Assembly: GCA_026027325.1 (NCBI GenBank)
Contig: JAMSLZ010000007.1
Coordinates: 2,108,001 to 2,172,000, forward strand
DNA length: 64,000 nucleotides
Direction of reading: 5' to 3'
Source: Actinomucor elegans
Taxonomy: Eukaryota > Mucoromycota > Mucoromycetes > Mucorales > Mucoraceae
Positions 47,506-58,208 of the stretch are shown piece by piece; within the stretch, counting starts at the first letter, position 1, and each line of letters opens with the position of its first letter. The translations under genes were made by a program, and so were the position numbers. A model generated the notes under the pieces. That model worked only from the letters and a program-made list of their open reading frames with translations. It searched no databases and was not told the DNA's origin.

Positions 47506-47978
47506 TCACCTCATTCTTTAAACCTCTCTAAATCTCTCGACCGATCTCGGTCAAATGTAGCATTTAACTGATAGTACATATTCAGAACAATATTTTGAAT
47601 CTGCTAAATTTATTCGCTAACTCAAACTCCATAAGCATACGATACATTATCGAGCGATCTCAATTAACATACATCCATATTACCATGTAAATCTATAATG
47701 CATAAATCCTCTACCGGCCTTGGCCCCAAATCACACTTGATTATTATTTCTTGTCGAGAATGAGCTATCGTATTTAGTTGACATTTTATATAATACTCAA
47801 CTGTAGCATAGTAAATCTAATACATCTTCTAACGCCTTGCTAATGTTTACTATGATCTATGTATACTTCATATAAACAATGTCTGTACTTGTCTATTTTT
47901 CAGCAAATCTCAATCAAATAACACATTTGATTAGTAACTTTTATGTAGAACTAACAATAGAACCTAGCGAATACTATA
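46441..47978. repeat. Long inverted repeat (foldback-type element), arms about 0.6 kb
   Basis: The left arm (46441-47054) and right arm (47358-47978) are reverse complements along their length; I see only a few mismatches apart from the outermost 20 bases and a homopolymer that is A27 at 46913-46939 and T32 at 47472-47503. Inner ends: TAGACTATCAAAAT on the left and ATTTTGATAGTCTA on the right. Outer ends: ACTCACTAGGTTCT on the left and AGAACCTAGCGAAT on the right. The spacer 47055-47357 is AT-rich with no coding capacity. The arms hold no protein gene. It looks like a foldback or long-TIR non-autonomous DNA transposon, or the product of an inverted duplication. Target-site duplications could not be defined. 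Confidence 0.85.
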
Positions 47979-48688
47979 TTCAACCGAAGCGTGGTGGATA
48001 AGTCTGGTTTATCAGATATTTGGCTGAGAACAGTACATTGTGTATGGTATTGTGTATTTAATTTCGGTGTTTCAGGCACTTTTTGCTTCAATATTTCTTT
48101 AGATCATTTCTTTCTGCTCTGAATTATTTATTGAATGAGATAAAATGAACAATATATTAAAGAGACTTACCTTCAGCATCTTATAATGGTGCGATGGTGC
48201 GTCAAGAAATTAATGTTAGGGAATGAGCGGCATACAGAAGTGAAGCGATATCTATTCTAATAGTATTGAGGATCGCACCTATAAGAAATCCTATGCTATA
48301 GGCTTTTATTTGGGTATTTCAAATCACATCTTCCTCCTAAAAGGGTTTTTTAGGCTAAATCATATTCGATAAATATATATATTGATCCCTTAACTTATCC
48401 ATCCATTAACAACGTGTATTTTATTACAAATACTCAAGATCTAATTGACTATTGTGGCGTCCATGCAGTATGAGGTGGGATACAGCCGTTTGTTCCGTCC
48501 TTTCATTGAAAAAGGCAATTATGTTATCCACCTGCAATGAACATCGACCAATGATTTGAATGCCGGAGTTTATCGAAGCCAATGAAAATTCTTGAAAATC
48601 TAGCGGCGGTGTATATATCAAAGCTGCTTTTCCTTTGCAGAACGTGTTTTTTCATAGGTTCTGCTCTTTACATAGTGTATATACTAAA
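47979..48688. other. Spacer between inverted repeat and exportin-7 gene
   Basis: No gene supported. The last 60 bases hold GTGTATATACTAAAATG just before the exportin-7 start. The frame 48424-48621 on the minus strand has no domain. Confidence 0.35.
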
Positions 48689-51600
48689 ATGTCGCAACAG
48701 GACGAAAAAGTAAACTATTTCGCGTCTTTATGTGAACAACTTTATAATCCGAAATCGCCCGAGGAACGTAACCAAGTGCAAAAGATATTGGAACATTCAT
48801 TCCCTACTTTTACAGACTCGAATGGTTTACCACCACCCGGATTAGAGAATCAACCTTCTTTCCAAATCAACTCGCCTACAGAAACTGCTTCTGCACTGCG
48901 TGTTCTGTTGGAGTCTTCACCCAACCCCTATGTACAAACGTTTGCTCTGTCGCGTTTGAAACAGCTGGTGCAAGCTCAGTTTGCTTTGTTTAGTCAAGAA
49001 TCTCGAGTGCAAATGCGTACGTGTTTTTTGGACATTAGATCCATAACCGGTTTATTTAAAAACTATATGATATAGGCTCATTTTTACTCGAATATGCATT
49101 TATGCATCCTGATCTATTGCCATTTATTATTACACAGCTGGCCAGTGCTTTGGCATCTGTTACTTTGCTCGGTTGGGCAGATGTGGAACAGTATAAAAAC
49201 GTTCATCAAGATATTCTTCAATTCATTCAGGTAATAGATCAAAACAATTCATAATTGCCAGAAAGACTCAGTATAGCGTAGGCTTCGGTAGATCATCGTA
49301 TAGTGGGTATGCATATATTAGCAGTAATGGTGCAAGATATCAATCCACCTAGCTTTTCAAGAAGTGCATCCAAGTTTAGAAAAGCAGGTATTTTGAATAT
49401 GCAAATAAGTGATCACAATCGCACACTAATAGTTACTTTCTAAGCTGGTGAATTTCGTGATACACAATTGTTGGACATTTGTGAAACTGCTTACAATACT
49501 TTAGAAGAGTTGGTACAACGCAACATTGTGTTTACAAACAGTAATCAAGAACAGCGCCTTCAAGAATCCACTTTGAATCTATTGATTAAATGCTTCTCGT
49601 ATGATTTTAATGGAACCAGTGTAGATGAATCTGGTGAAGATATTGGTATTATTCAGGTAGACGCCATATGTATATATAACGGGGATAATAAGCTTATCTA
49701 TGTGTATATCTAGATTCCTGCTGCTTGGAGACCTCTTTTTGAAAAACCTGAATTCCTTAATACTTTCTTCAAAGCATACAATCAGTTCCCTCCACCTCAT
49801 TCTGCTAAAGTCATGGAATGCATGGTTCAAATCGCTTCCGTCCGCAAAACACTTTTTAATGATCAAGAGGAGCGATCCAAGTTCGTTCTTAGAATTATGC
49901 ACGGCATTCGTGAAATCATCTTAACGTCGCAAGGCTTGAATGATACTGACAGTTACAATGAATTTTGTCGTCTTTTGTTTCGATTCCGTGCCACAGTACC
50001 TCTAAATGAAATGGTGGAGAAGCCAGGATATTTGGACTGGATTGAATTGATTGCAGATTTCTCTTTAAAAGCCTTTCAATCATGGAAATTTGCACCTAAT
50101 ACTTCTATGTATGTCCTAGGATTCTGGGCACGGATCGTGCAAAGTATGACTTATTATCAGCAATTGGGCGAGGCAGCCATAGAGAAATTAGGCAATATCA
50201 CCATAGAGGTATGTTTTATAAATGGTGCTTCAAATATATCTAAACCTTTGTTTATAGTTGACTCGCTCGTATGTATCTACTTCAATTAATGCTGTGCCTA
50301 TTCGTATTGATGAAGGATTGGATGATCCACTTGAAAATGAAGAGTCTATTATTGAGACACTCAACATGTTGGGACAGATTGCTCACTGCAAATATGAAGC
50401 TTCTAGCACTGCCTTGATTGGCCTGTTTGATCCTATCACTGTTCAATACCAAGAATTAATTACGCAAGCTACCAATACAGCCATAACCAACCCTGAGGCC
50501 TTTAGAGAGGCTTTAGAAGTCATTGAAACCAAGTTTGCTTGGCTCGTTTACATTATGGCCTCATACGTTGGAAACAGATCAGTAAGCGCACTTTTCATTG
50601 TAACCAATTATGGATACTCATTTTCTTGTAGGCATTCTTGAATTCTGAAGATTTAGACAAGATTGATAGTGAAATCACCACCAAAGTGTTGCAATTGATG
50701 GACGTTCAGCAATCCTTGCAAAATCAGCATGGAAACACCTTTATGAATGAAAAGTTGGATTTGGCTTTTATCTACTTCTTCCAACAGTTCAAAAAGTCCT
50801 ATATGAGTGAATCCAATGGTAGAGATGTAAGTCAAAGCGTAAAAGGACAAATGGCACTCTTACTCACTCCAGTATAGATCTATTCCAAACTCTCCAAAGT
50901 GTTTGGTATCAGCGACCAAGTACTGATGTTGGATGTTATTATGCGAAAGATGTAAGCAATCCAGTAGAGTCCAAGAGATGGTGATTAAGAAATGTTTTAT
51001 TATAGTGTATCCAATCTTCAATACTGGGCCAATAATGAACAATTAATTCGTCGTACTTTAGAGCTATTTAACGAATTAGCTACTGGGTAATATCATCTAT
51101 TCCAATTTTGTAAGCATTATCTAATGTTTTGTTCAAAGATATGGCGCCTCAAAAAACCTTCGCAAGATAGAAACAACCCGCTTGATTCTTCAAAATCACA
51201 TGGCGAGTCAGTTTGCTTTTTGTCAGAATGAAAAGCAAAGCGAGAATCGCGTCTTATATTTTCAAGTGCTTTGCAAGCTACTATTTGCCGATGATAATGT
51301 CGATGAACGCACCTTTTATGAATTCATGAAACCCTTTGATATTCGTATAAGTAATTTGGGCCCTTTGGATAGTATCGAAGCCTTCAGACAAGAAACGACT
51401 AGAGTAAATAACACTCTTGAACATATTTTGGTCTTGAACTAACTGTTTTATTTAGCGTGCTTTAAGAGATATCTTTGTCGACATGTGTGGTTTCATTTCA
51501 CCTATGCAAACACGCCGTCACTTTGTTCTCTTCTTTGACTGGTTCTATACTGAATATTCTTCGGTCTTATTACGTGCCGTAGAAGCCTGGTCTCCAGATC

Positions 51601-52737
51601 CAATCGTGAACTCATTATTATTGTTCTATTCCGAGTTTGTACACAACAAAAGCCAGCGATTAGGATTCGAAATCTCTTCGCCTAACGGCATCTTGATGTT
51701 CAGAGACGCAAGTCAAATCGTTTGTTCGTTCGGCCAGCAAATCGTTAAGCAACAAATCGTAAATGACAACCAAAAGTACGAATACAAGTATAAGGGGATT
51801 GCATCTTGCTTTAGTATCATGAGTAAGTGCTTTGGAGGTCGCTATATTAATTTTGGAGTACTTTGGTTATATCAAGATAAGGCCATCAATGAAGCATTGG
51901 ATATGATTATTCAGCTTATGCTTAACGTCCCCATTGAAGATTTAATGGTAAGGTCTTTGTAACTTGATGATCCTACTAGCTAACCGGCCAGAATTTTTTC
52001 TTCAATAGAGTTTCCCTAAACTAAGTTTGTCATTCTTCCACTTGTTGGACGAGCTTAGTCGTGAGCAGCTCATGGCTATGCCCAATATCTCACCGGAAGC
52101 GTTTTTATACTTGATGCAAGCTTGTGAACAAGGCGTTGATTCCAGCGACAGTCTCATTCGTAGCCATGCATGTTCTTCCATCTACAATATATGCAGCTAT
52201 GTAATAAAAGAGGCAGAGAAGGCTGATCGTGAAGCACAGCAAAACAGTACATCTGGGGATCCCTTGGCGCGTCGTAGAAGATCCTCCGTCGCCTCTGGTA
52301 ATATCAACCAGATTATCGGTGATCATTGGCTCATGCGTTACTTGCGTCAATACACACAGACATTGCCAACCTTGCTCTCAACTGTTTTCAACTTGATCTT
52401 GTTTGATGATAACTGCGACCAATGGTCTTTGTCGAGACCTTTGTATGCCTTAATATTATTGCAGCGGGACTACGTGATCAAGTACATAAGTGCTGTGATT
52501 GATCAACAATTGCCCGAGAGAAGAGCATTTGTAACTACAGTAAGTACACTAATGTAAAAAAGGAAACAATACTAATTTGTGTGATAGACTTTGAATAATC
52601 TACTAGATGGTGTTAATTGGACTTTATCGCCTAAAGATCGTGAAAGATTTACACAAAATGCCTCTTCATTCAGAAGACTTTTGAGCTTGAATAGCGTTGT
52701 TTTGGCTCCTTTGACTACCCCTCCACCTTACTATTGA
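48689..52737 (+). CDS. XPO7: Exportin-7 / RanBP16-type karyopherin
   Basis: Thirteen exons: 48689-49016, 49076-49230, 49282-49387, 49445-49656, 49714-50208, 50258-50581, 50632-50826, 50878-50951, 51006-51086, 51139-51403, 51456-51947, 52009-52539 and 52588-52737; 1135 aa, near the size of animal XPO7. The N-terminal region (LCEQLYNP.., LLESSPNPYVQTFALSRLKQLV) is the importin-beta-like HEAT start. Later blocks (FLNTFFKAYNQFPPPHSAKVMECMVQIAS, FWARIVQSMTYYQ, RRHFVLFFDWFYTEYSS, YINFGVLWLYQDKAINEALD) are characteristic of the XPO7/XPO4 branch. The protein transports cargo through the nuclear pore with RanGTP. Ascomycete yeasts lack a clear XPO7, so its presence fits an early-diverging fungus. All joins keep frame. 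Confidence 0.92.
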
Positions 52738-53416
52738 ATAATCAATTGTTCTTAGACGATTATTTAAAATGATACACGTATCGCAGCTGCCTACACACTC
52801 ACATACCTAAAAATAAACCTGCAAACTTTACAATCAAAGCAAATAAGTTATCCTCAGACTTTGTTTGATGATCAGATGCCTCTTTACAATGAAGTATGCA
52901 TATCAGAAGAATTGGGTAATACAGCCTTGAATAAACACATTGCTGACAGTAACATCTGATAATCATTGAGGCAGTGGCGTTGCGTTTTTTTTATGCACCA
53001 GTAATGCATATCACAAACCGAGAACCAGCTAAGACCAATTGCTTTGAATGAGTATGACATCGCGTATCTTATACATACTATAAAACACTTTGGGAAATAT
53101 TGTATAGCTCCAACACAATTCAATTCTACTATTACAAACACCTGTTGGTACCTAGGAACTCGTTCCATGATAATGGGCTATCAGCATTGGAGAGGTTTAC
53201 TTACAAGAACCACAAAAAGGATTATCAGATAGATCTGCATGCATATTTATCAGCAGGTTCCGCTAGATATTCCTATTAATAGAGTTGGACTACCTAACTT
53301 TCTGTTTGATCTGCAAGAAATTATGCTTCAACTGAGATTATAGCCTACGTAGGATACTTGATTGCAGGAGATTACGAAAAAAAAAATATGCTAGTCTTTA
53401 TAAATATGTATACTAT
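52738..53416. other. Intergenic between convergent genes
   Basis: 679 bases carrying the 3' ends of XPO7 and of the minus-strand secreted-protein gene. Open frames at 52884-53168 and 53044-53232 overlap on opposite strands and have no recognisable features. Confidence 0.35.
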
Positions 53417-54163
53417 TTATTGAGATAAATATGATATCTGTTGAGGAATGTCCATTGGAGTTCTAGCTTCACCTGTCGAAACAGCTACTGCAGCAACAAT
53501 CACTTCTATAACTAATGGGCGAGGTAATTCACCATTATAGGTGAATTCTTCACCCATTGTTAGTAAACTATGTCCTAAATCTCTAGCAAATCCATTGATG
53601 GAAATTGTATCATTTACAACGTAATTCAAGTCAGAGTGGCCCAGTAAACGATGATTTTGTTGGCGCACCAGAGCCAATACGATACCAATAACAACCTTAC
53701 GGTAGTTTCTTGGCTCACTAAACAGAACATCGAAGAATTCTTTAGTGTCCTCATTAATAGCAGAATTTTGAAATACGTTTTCAATTTCTATACGCCAGTG
53801 AATGTACTCAATATGAGAAATCTTTGAGATAACATCTGCTGCTCCGGCAGCTATTGGGTCAACCTTCCCAAGTACGAGATTAAAGAGCGCCTGAAGTACC
53901 TTGGAATTAGTTGCATCGGGCTTTTCAGCTTCGGTAGTGGCGATATCAAAAGCCTTAGAGTCAGTAACAACACGCTTGTCCATCTGGTCGTTTATGTCCT
54001 TGTGTCCCCCTTTTTCTTCTCTTTTTCGGTAAGTATTGGAGAGTGTGTGATGTTTATTTCCGTAGAGTAGAACATTTTTGTTATTATACGATGTAGGTGA
54101 TGCGTTTGTAAAACAGAAGAGCGAAGCGGATACCAGGCACCAAATAATCAATAGCTTATTCAT
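53417..54163 (-). CDS. Orphan secreted protein with dibasic processing sites
   Basis: Single exon, 248 aa from ATG 54163; an earlier in-frame start would put charged residues before the signal peptide. The N-terminus MNKLLIIWCLVSASLFCFTNASP is a typical secretion signal with a cleavage site near residue 21-22. A basic segment follows with RKREE and MDKRVV, KR being a Kex2-type cleavage pattern. The mature part (about residues 75-248) is mostly helical by eye, without cysteine pairs, and has a hydrophobic stretch KVVIGIVLALV. No family is recognised. It could be a small secreted or cell-wall protein, or an effector-like protein. A TTTTTATATATTTT stretch upstream (about 54216-54229) may be its TATA region. 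Confidence 0.7.
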   Translation of the reverse strand: MNKLLIIWCLVSASLFCFTNASPTSYNNKNVLLYGNKHHTLSNTYRKREEKGGHKDINDQMDKRVVTDSKAFDIATTEAEKPDATNSKVLQALFNLVLGKVDPIAAGAADVISKISHIEYIHWRIEIENVFQNSAINEDTKEFFDVLFSEPRNYRKVVIGIVLALVRQQNHRLLGHSDLNYVVNDTISINGFARDLGHSLLTMGEEFTYNGELPRPLVIEVIVAAVAVSTGEARTPMDIPQQISYLSQ

Positions 54164-56462
54164 TATTTGTTGTTTTTTTTTTGTAAGCAACAAGGATCTC
54201 CAAAGTACGAGCCCTTTTTATATATTTTTTTTTCATCATTATTTCTTGTTAAGCTTCTCCCAAAACAGATTCTGTAATCAAAGGCGTTACTACCAAGATG
54301 GTAAGTTACCTTTAGTTAGTTTGTTTTTTTGATCGTCCTTTTACATACACTTTTGTGCACCATTTGCTAGGGGTATTTCTTGATCTTAAGAACAAATGAA
54401 TTGCCATTCATCGTATACTTTAAGTTAAACAAAATATATATGGCTAAACAGTAAAGAGCCTAAAGATTTAGATGGTATCTGTCGTCAAGCTATACTGCAA
54501 TGTAAGACGAAAACAACTTCCTTTATTATCAAAGGGATATTTCACTTGCAGAACCAATTAACAGTTATAGTTAAAGTATATCATAATCATGCAAAGGTGA
54601 ATTGGTTGCTTGTATATTCCCAAGATATAGTCATCAAGATGCATATAAAACTCGTAAAGTCTTGAGCAAGTATGTCGCGCTTTATTTTTTAAGATGCTAA
54701 GGGTAGTCACATATATCGATATGAGCAGTATATTTGAACGATAAATATATATGATTGAATGCTTGTGCTTGTACCTAGTATAGTGACGAATTTGGCTAAA
54801 TCTGTCTGACTGTCGCCGTATTAACTTCTAAACTATTCTTATTTATAGGTAGTAGAGGCACAGTCAGTTCACAATTAAAGATACTGGATATGAAGGTATA
54901 GGAATATATGAATTACATGTAATTCGCTATCGATCATCAACAAATGTATTATAACTATTATTCTGCAGCTAAACGAAAAAAAAAAATCCTCAAGATCATA
55001 GAATCTTAAATAATGGAACGCATGTATTAGACTTAACTTAATACTTCTATTAAGTCTTTTTTTGTGTATCTAGAACCATTCAAAATACGATAAATAAACA
55101 AAGACTTAAACAAGAGTAAGAAAGCATATAAGTTTGTTGTGCAGTAATACATAAATGTCATTAATAGCATAGCCACTCTGTTTGCATTAACAAATAATCA
55201 CATATTATTTAATACAGCAAAAAAAAACTTAAAAATAAACAAGGTTTTAGCCAATTCACCAGCTCATTCTTAGCATGGGTACTAATATGATGTGGCATTG
55301 GATCAAGACCAGCCAAGAGATCTATGTATTTTTTTTTTTTTTGAATTAAGTTCTGGACTATAAACTCAAAAGTTACGTGTTTTGTCCTTATTTTCTTTGG
55401 CTTACGATGTAAAAGACGCTTGAGTTATTCTAGATAAATTGAAGTTCCAGCAGATCTAGCAGTTCATTTTGTGTGTGGATTACAAACGCGATGCGACGTT
55501 AGGCCGAGACAGTCGAAAAATCTATAGGTCTAATATAAATCTACTAGTTTACATGGAATGTATATCACCTACAGTTAATACACAATGATCCTGAGCATAT
55601 ATATGCTACCATTTAGATCAATTTAGCGTTAAAAATGGCGGGGTGATATCTGAAAATATTCTCAGGATATGGCCATAGTTCACATTTCAAAAATTGGCTT
55701 TTTTTCTGTAGAGTGAAGACAGTCTTTGTGAAATGTAGTTTCTAATTGTTGTAGAGATAGTGTGCTAATAATTATGCAGTTAGCTAATAGCTCATCAATT
55801 TATTAGCTGGTTCCGAGCAGGAGCAAGTCAGTAAACATCATATTAAACCGAAATCGGCGAAAGATCCATTGGCCATCAAGTCTTGTGCATGAACCACATG
55901 TGCTTTACAGCCAAGCGCTTAACCAAAGTGTATGTCTAGTACTTCAATCAAATAGCGGTTCTAGTAAATGCAGGGATTCATTCTGAACACACACGCCTAA
56001 AGTAGTCTAGTCAAAGAAAGTCATAATCTTACCATACAGGCCAACATAGTTGGATTTCGGAGATGTATAGAAATATATTACTATATGCGCGATCCATGAC
56101 AGTAATCTTGAATATAGACTTCTCACAATAGCCAACAGAATTGCATAATCAGGAATATCAGCCAATCAGGGATAAATGACTCATTGGCAGCATAAGACCA
56201 AGCCGCTACTCCATGTTTTATCCTACTATGACTGAATCGAAGAAAGTATAAGGTTTTATTTAAGACGTGTAAGAAATTACTTTTACATAACAATCAAGTG
56301 AAGATAGTCATTCATCTATCCATAGATAGAGGGTAAAGGATGTCACTCTACTAAAGCACTTTTCTTTTCCCGAGGGTTACACGGCTCAAATACCAAAAAG
56401 TCAATCATCATTTCTCTTCTACTCTTCCCTTTTCTTCTTCCAACAACTTTACTCTGAATAAA
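54164..56462. other. Intergenic with dispersed repeat fragments
   Basis: No gene is supported in 2.3 kb. Repeat fragments related to the inverted-repeat element are at 55440-55545 (listed separately) and about 55950-55990. The final 100 bases (CTTTTCTTTTCCC, TTCTTCTTCCAAC) form a pyrimidine-rich leader before the mitochondrial carrier gene. Confidence 0.4.
55440..55545 (+). repeat. Diverged fragment of the 46-48 kb inverted-repeat family
   Basis: The stretch contains GATGCGACGTTAGGCCGAGA followed by CAGTCGAAAAATCTATAG. This lines up with AATGCTACATTTGACCGAGA and TCGGTCGAGAGATTTAGAG of the arm near 46850-46891. The upstream CCAGCAGATCTAGCAGTTCA also resembles the GCAGATGCA..TTCATTCTGA motif seen at 6.5 and 6.7 kb. 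Alignment by eye; about 60-70% similarity. Confidence 0.45.
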
Positions 56463-58001
56463 ATGAGTGAATCAAAATCAAACTCACCAAAAAAGCCTAA
56501 GGCGAACGTCTTGGTATAGATCTAGGCCCTCTAACGAGATCAAAGAACAATAGACTGACTTGCAAACCTTCTCGTGTATGCAGAATTCTACGTTGGCAGG
56601 AGCTGGAGCTGGAACAATCGAGATCTTACTGATGCAGGTAAAATATACAGATCTTGATATGTTGATTAACACAGCTAATATCTTTCATCTCCTCCGCAAA
56701 AGCCCACTGATGTTATCAAAACAAGATTTCAGGTATTAAACATAAGATGAGACAGGGTCAAGTCGAAGCTGACATAGCATGAATCAACAAGTCTGTTCAA
56801 GCAGCAGCGCATTACAAAGATGGTATCTTCAAGGCATTTAGTAGAGTATTGAAAGAAGAAGGATTTTCAGGTATTCAATGTTATGGTTAAACGCGTCGTG
56901 TTCCTATCTTAACAAGGTAAATCAATATCTAGCGTTTTATAGAGGAACCATGCCAGTGCTTTGTATTGTAGGTCCTCGAATATCTCTGCAATACATGGGA
57001 TTAGCTTTTTATAAGCCTATATTTGAGAAATTTGAAGAGAAAAGCATCTTACCAGCTCATAGTTCTGCCGGTTTAGCAGGCGTTTGTACGGGTATCACAC
57101 AGGCCGTTACTCTTGGTAAAACATATTGTAGTGCAGTATTTGATCGCGTTCCTGATTGTTGTTATCCTAGTGACACCTTTGGAGATGTTAAAGGTACGCC
57201 AACAAACGGAGATGATCACCACCAAAGGACAGCAAAGAAAGTATCATGGGTTGATTAATACAGCTTCTATTATCATCCGCGAAGAAGGGTATACGAGATT
57301 GTCCTCCAAAAAATGCCAGCCAGAGATATTAAAGCATTCGAATCTATAGATTTACTGCACTTTATAGTGGATTAATGGCAACAGTAGCTAGACAATCTTG
57401 GGGTAGTGTGATATGAGGGTTATAGCGTAACGATAACCAAAGTATTCACTCTTTGCTATTATTACAACTAGGTCTATTGGTTAAATTCACGGCGTATATT
57501 GAAATCAAAGCTATGTTTGAAAAAACCTCAACTCAACCAGATAAAGCATTGCAGCCTTGGCAGCATATGGTCAGTGAAGATCGATGATATCTTGTATAAT
57601 AACTCATTGTGTGTTGTTCTATTGTAGGTGAGCGGTGGTATGGCCAATGTACTCGTTGGAGTACTGAATTCCCCGCCGGATGTAGTTAAAACAAGGTATA
57701 CAAGTGCCAATAATACATGTTGTAAGAAGAAAATAATCTAATTTGATTATAGAATGCAAGATGCCGGTAGATCTTATACAGGTACTTGGGATTGTATTAA
57801 ATCGATGGCCAGAAATGAAGGCCTCACTTCATTCTTTCGCGGTTCTTGGCTTCGTATCATCCGTATTGCACCAGGTACGCGTTTTTCATGATTTGGTCTG
57901 TTACTAGCATTGTTAATAACCATCTTCAAATAGGCGGAGCCATCCAATTTGCTTGTTATGAACAAATACTGAAATGGTTAAACAATAAGACTACAAATTA
58001 A
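56463..58001 (+). CDS. Mitochondrial carrier family protein (dicarboxylate/tricarboxylate type)
   Basis: Eleven exons: 56463-56513, 56584-56637, 56703-56732, 56792-56870, 56933-57115, 57171-57288, 57350-57402, 57472-57569, 57628-57695, 57753-57874 and 57934-58001; 307 aa, the normal carrier length. Three repeats each keep the P-x-[DE]-x-x-[KR] signature: PTDVIKTRFQ, TPLEMLKVRQQ and SPPDVVKTRMQ. Helix motifs such as LAGAGAGTIEILLMQ, GLAGVCTGITQAVTLV, ATVARQSWG and IAPGGAIQFACYEQ are present. The second-repeat segment most resembles the succinate/fumarate carrier (Sfc1/Acr1), with 2-oxodicarboxylate and citrate carriers as alternatives; substrate is inferred only. It sits in the inner mitochondrial membrane by family. 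The density of introns, one per about 28 codons with a 30-nt exon, is striking for this window. Confidence 0.85.
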
Positions 58002-58208
58002 TGTATTTATGTAAAAGTATACCTTTTCTGATAATAAGGACTATAATGGGTTAACGATAGAGGACAAATAAAGCTTGATTAGACATCTATGAACCAGAAA
58101 GAATAACACTTTCTTTTATTTTAGTGTATACAAGTACTGTTCTTTATTTTCAAAACATGATAGAATGAAAGCGATTAATAATAATATTATTGATGTTAAC
58201 CTCGGAGA

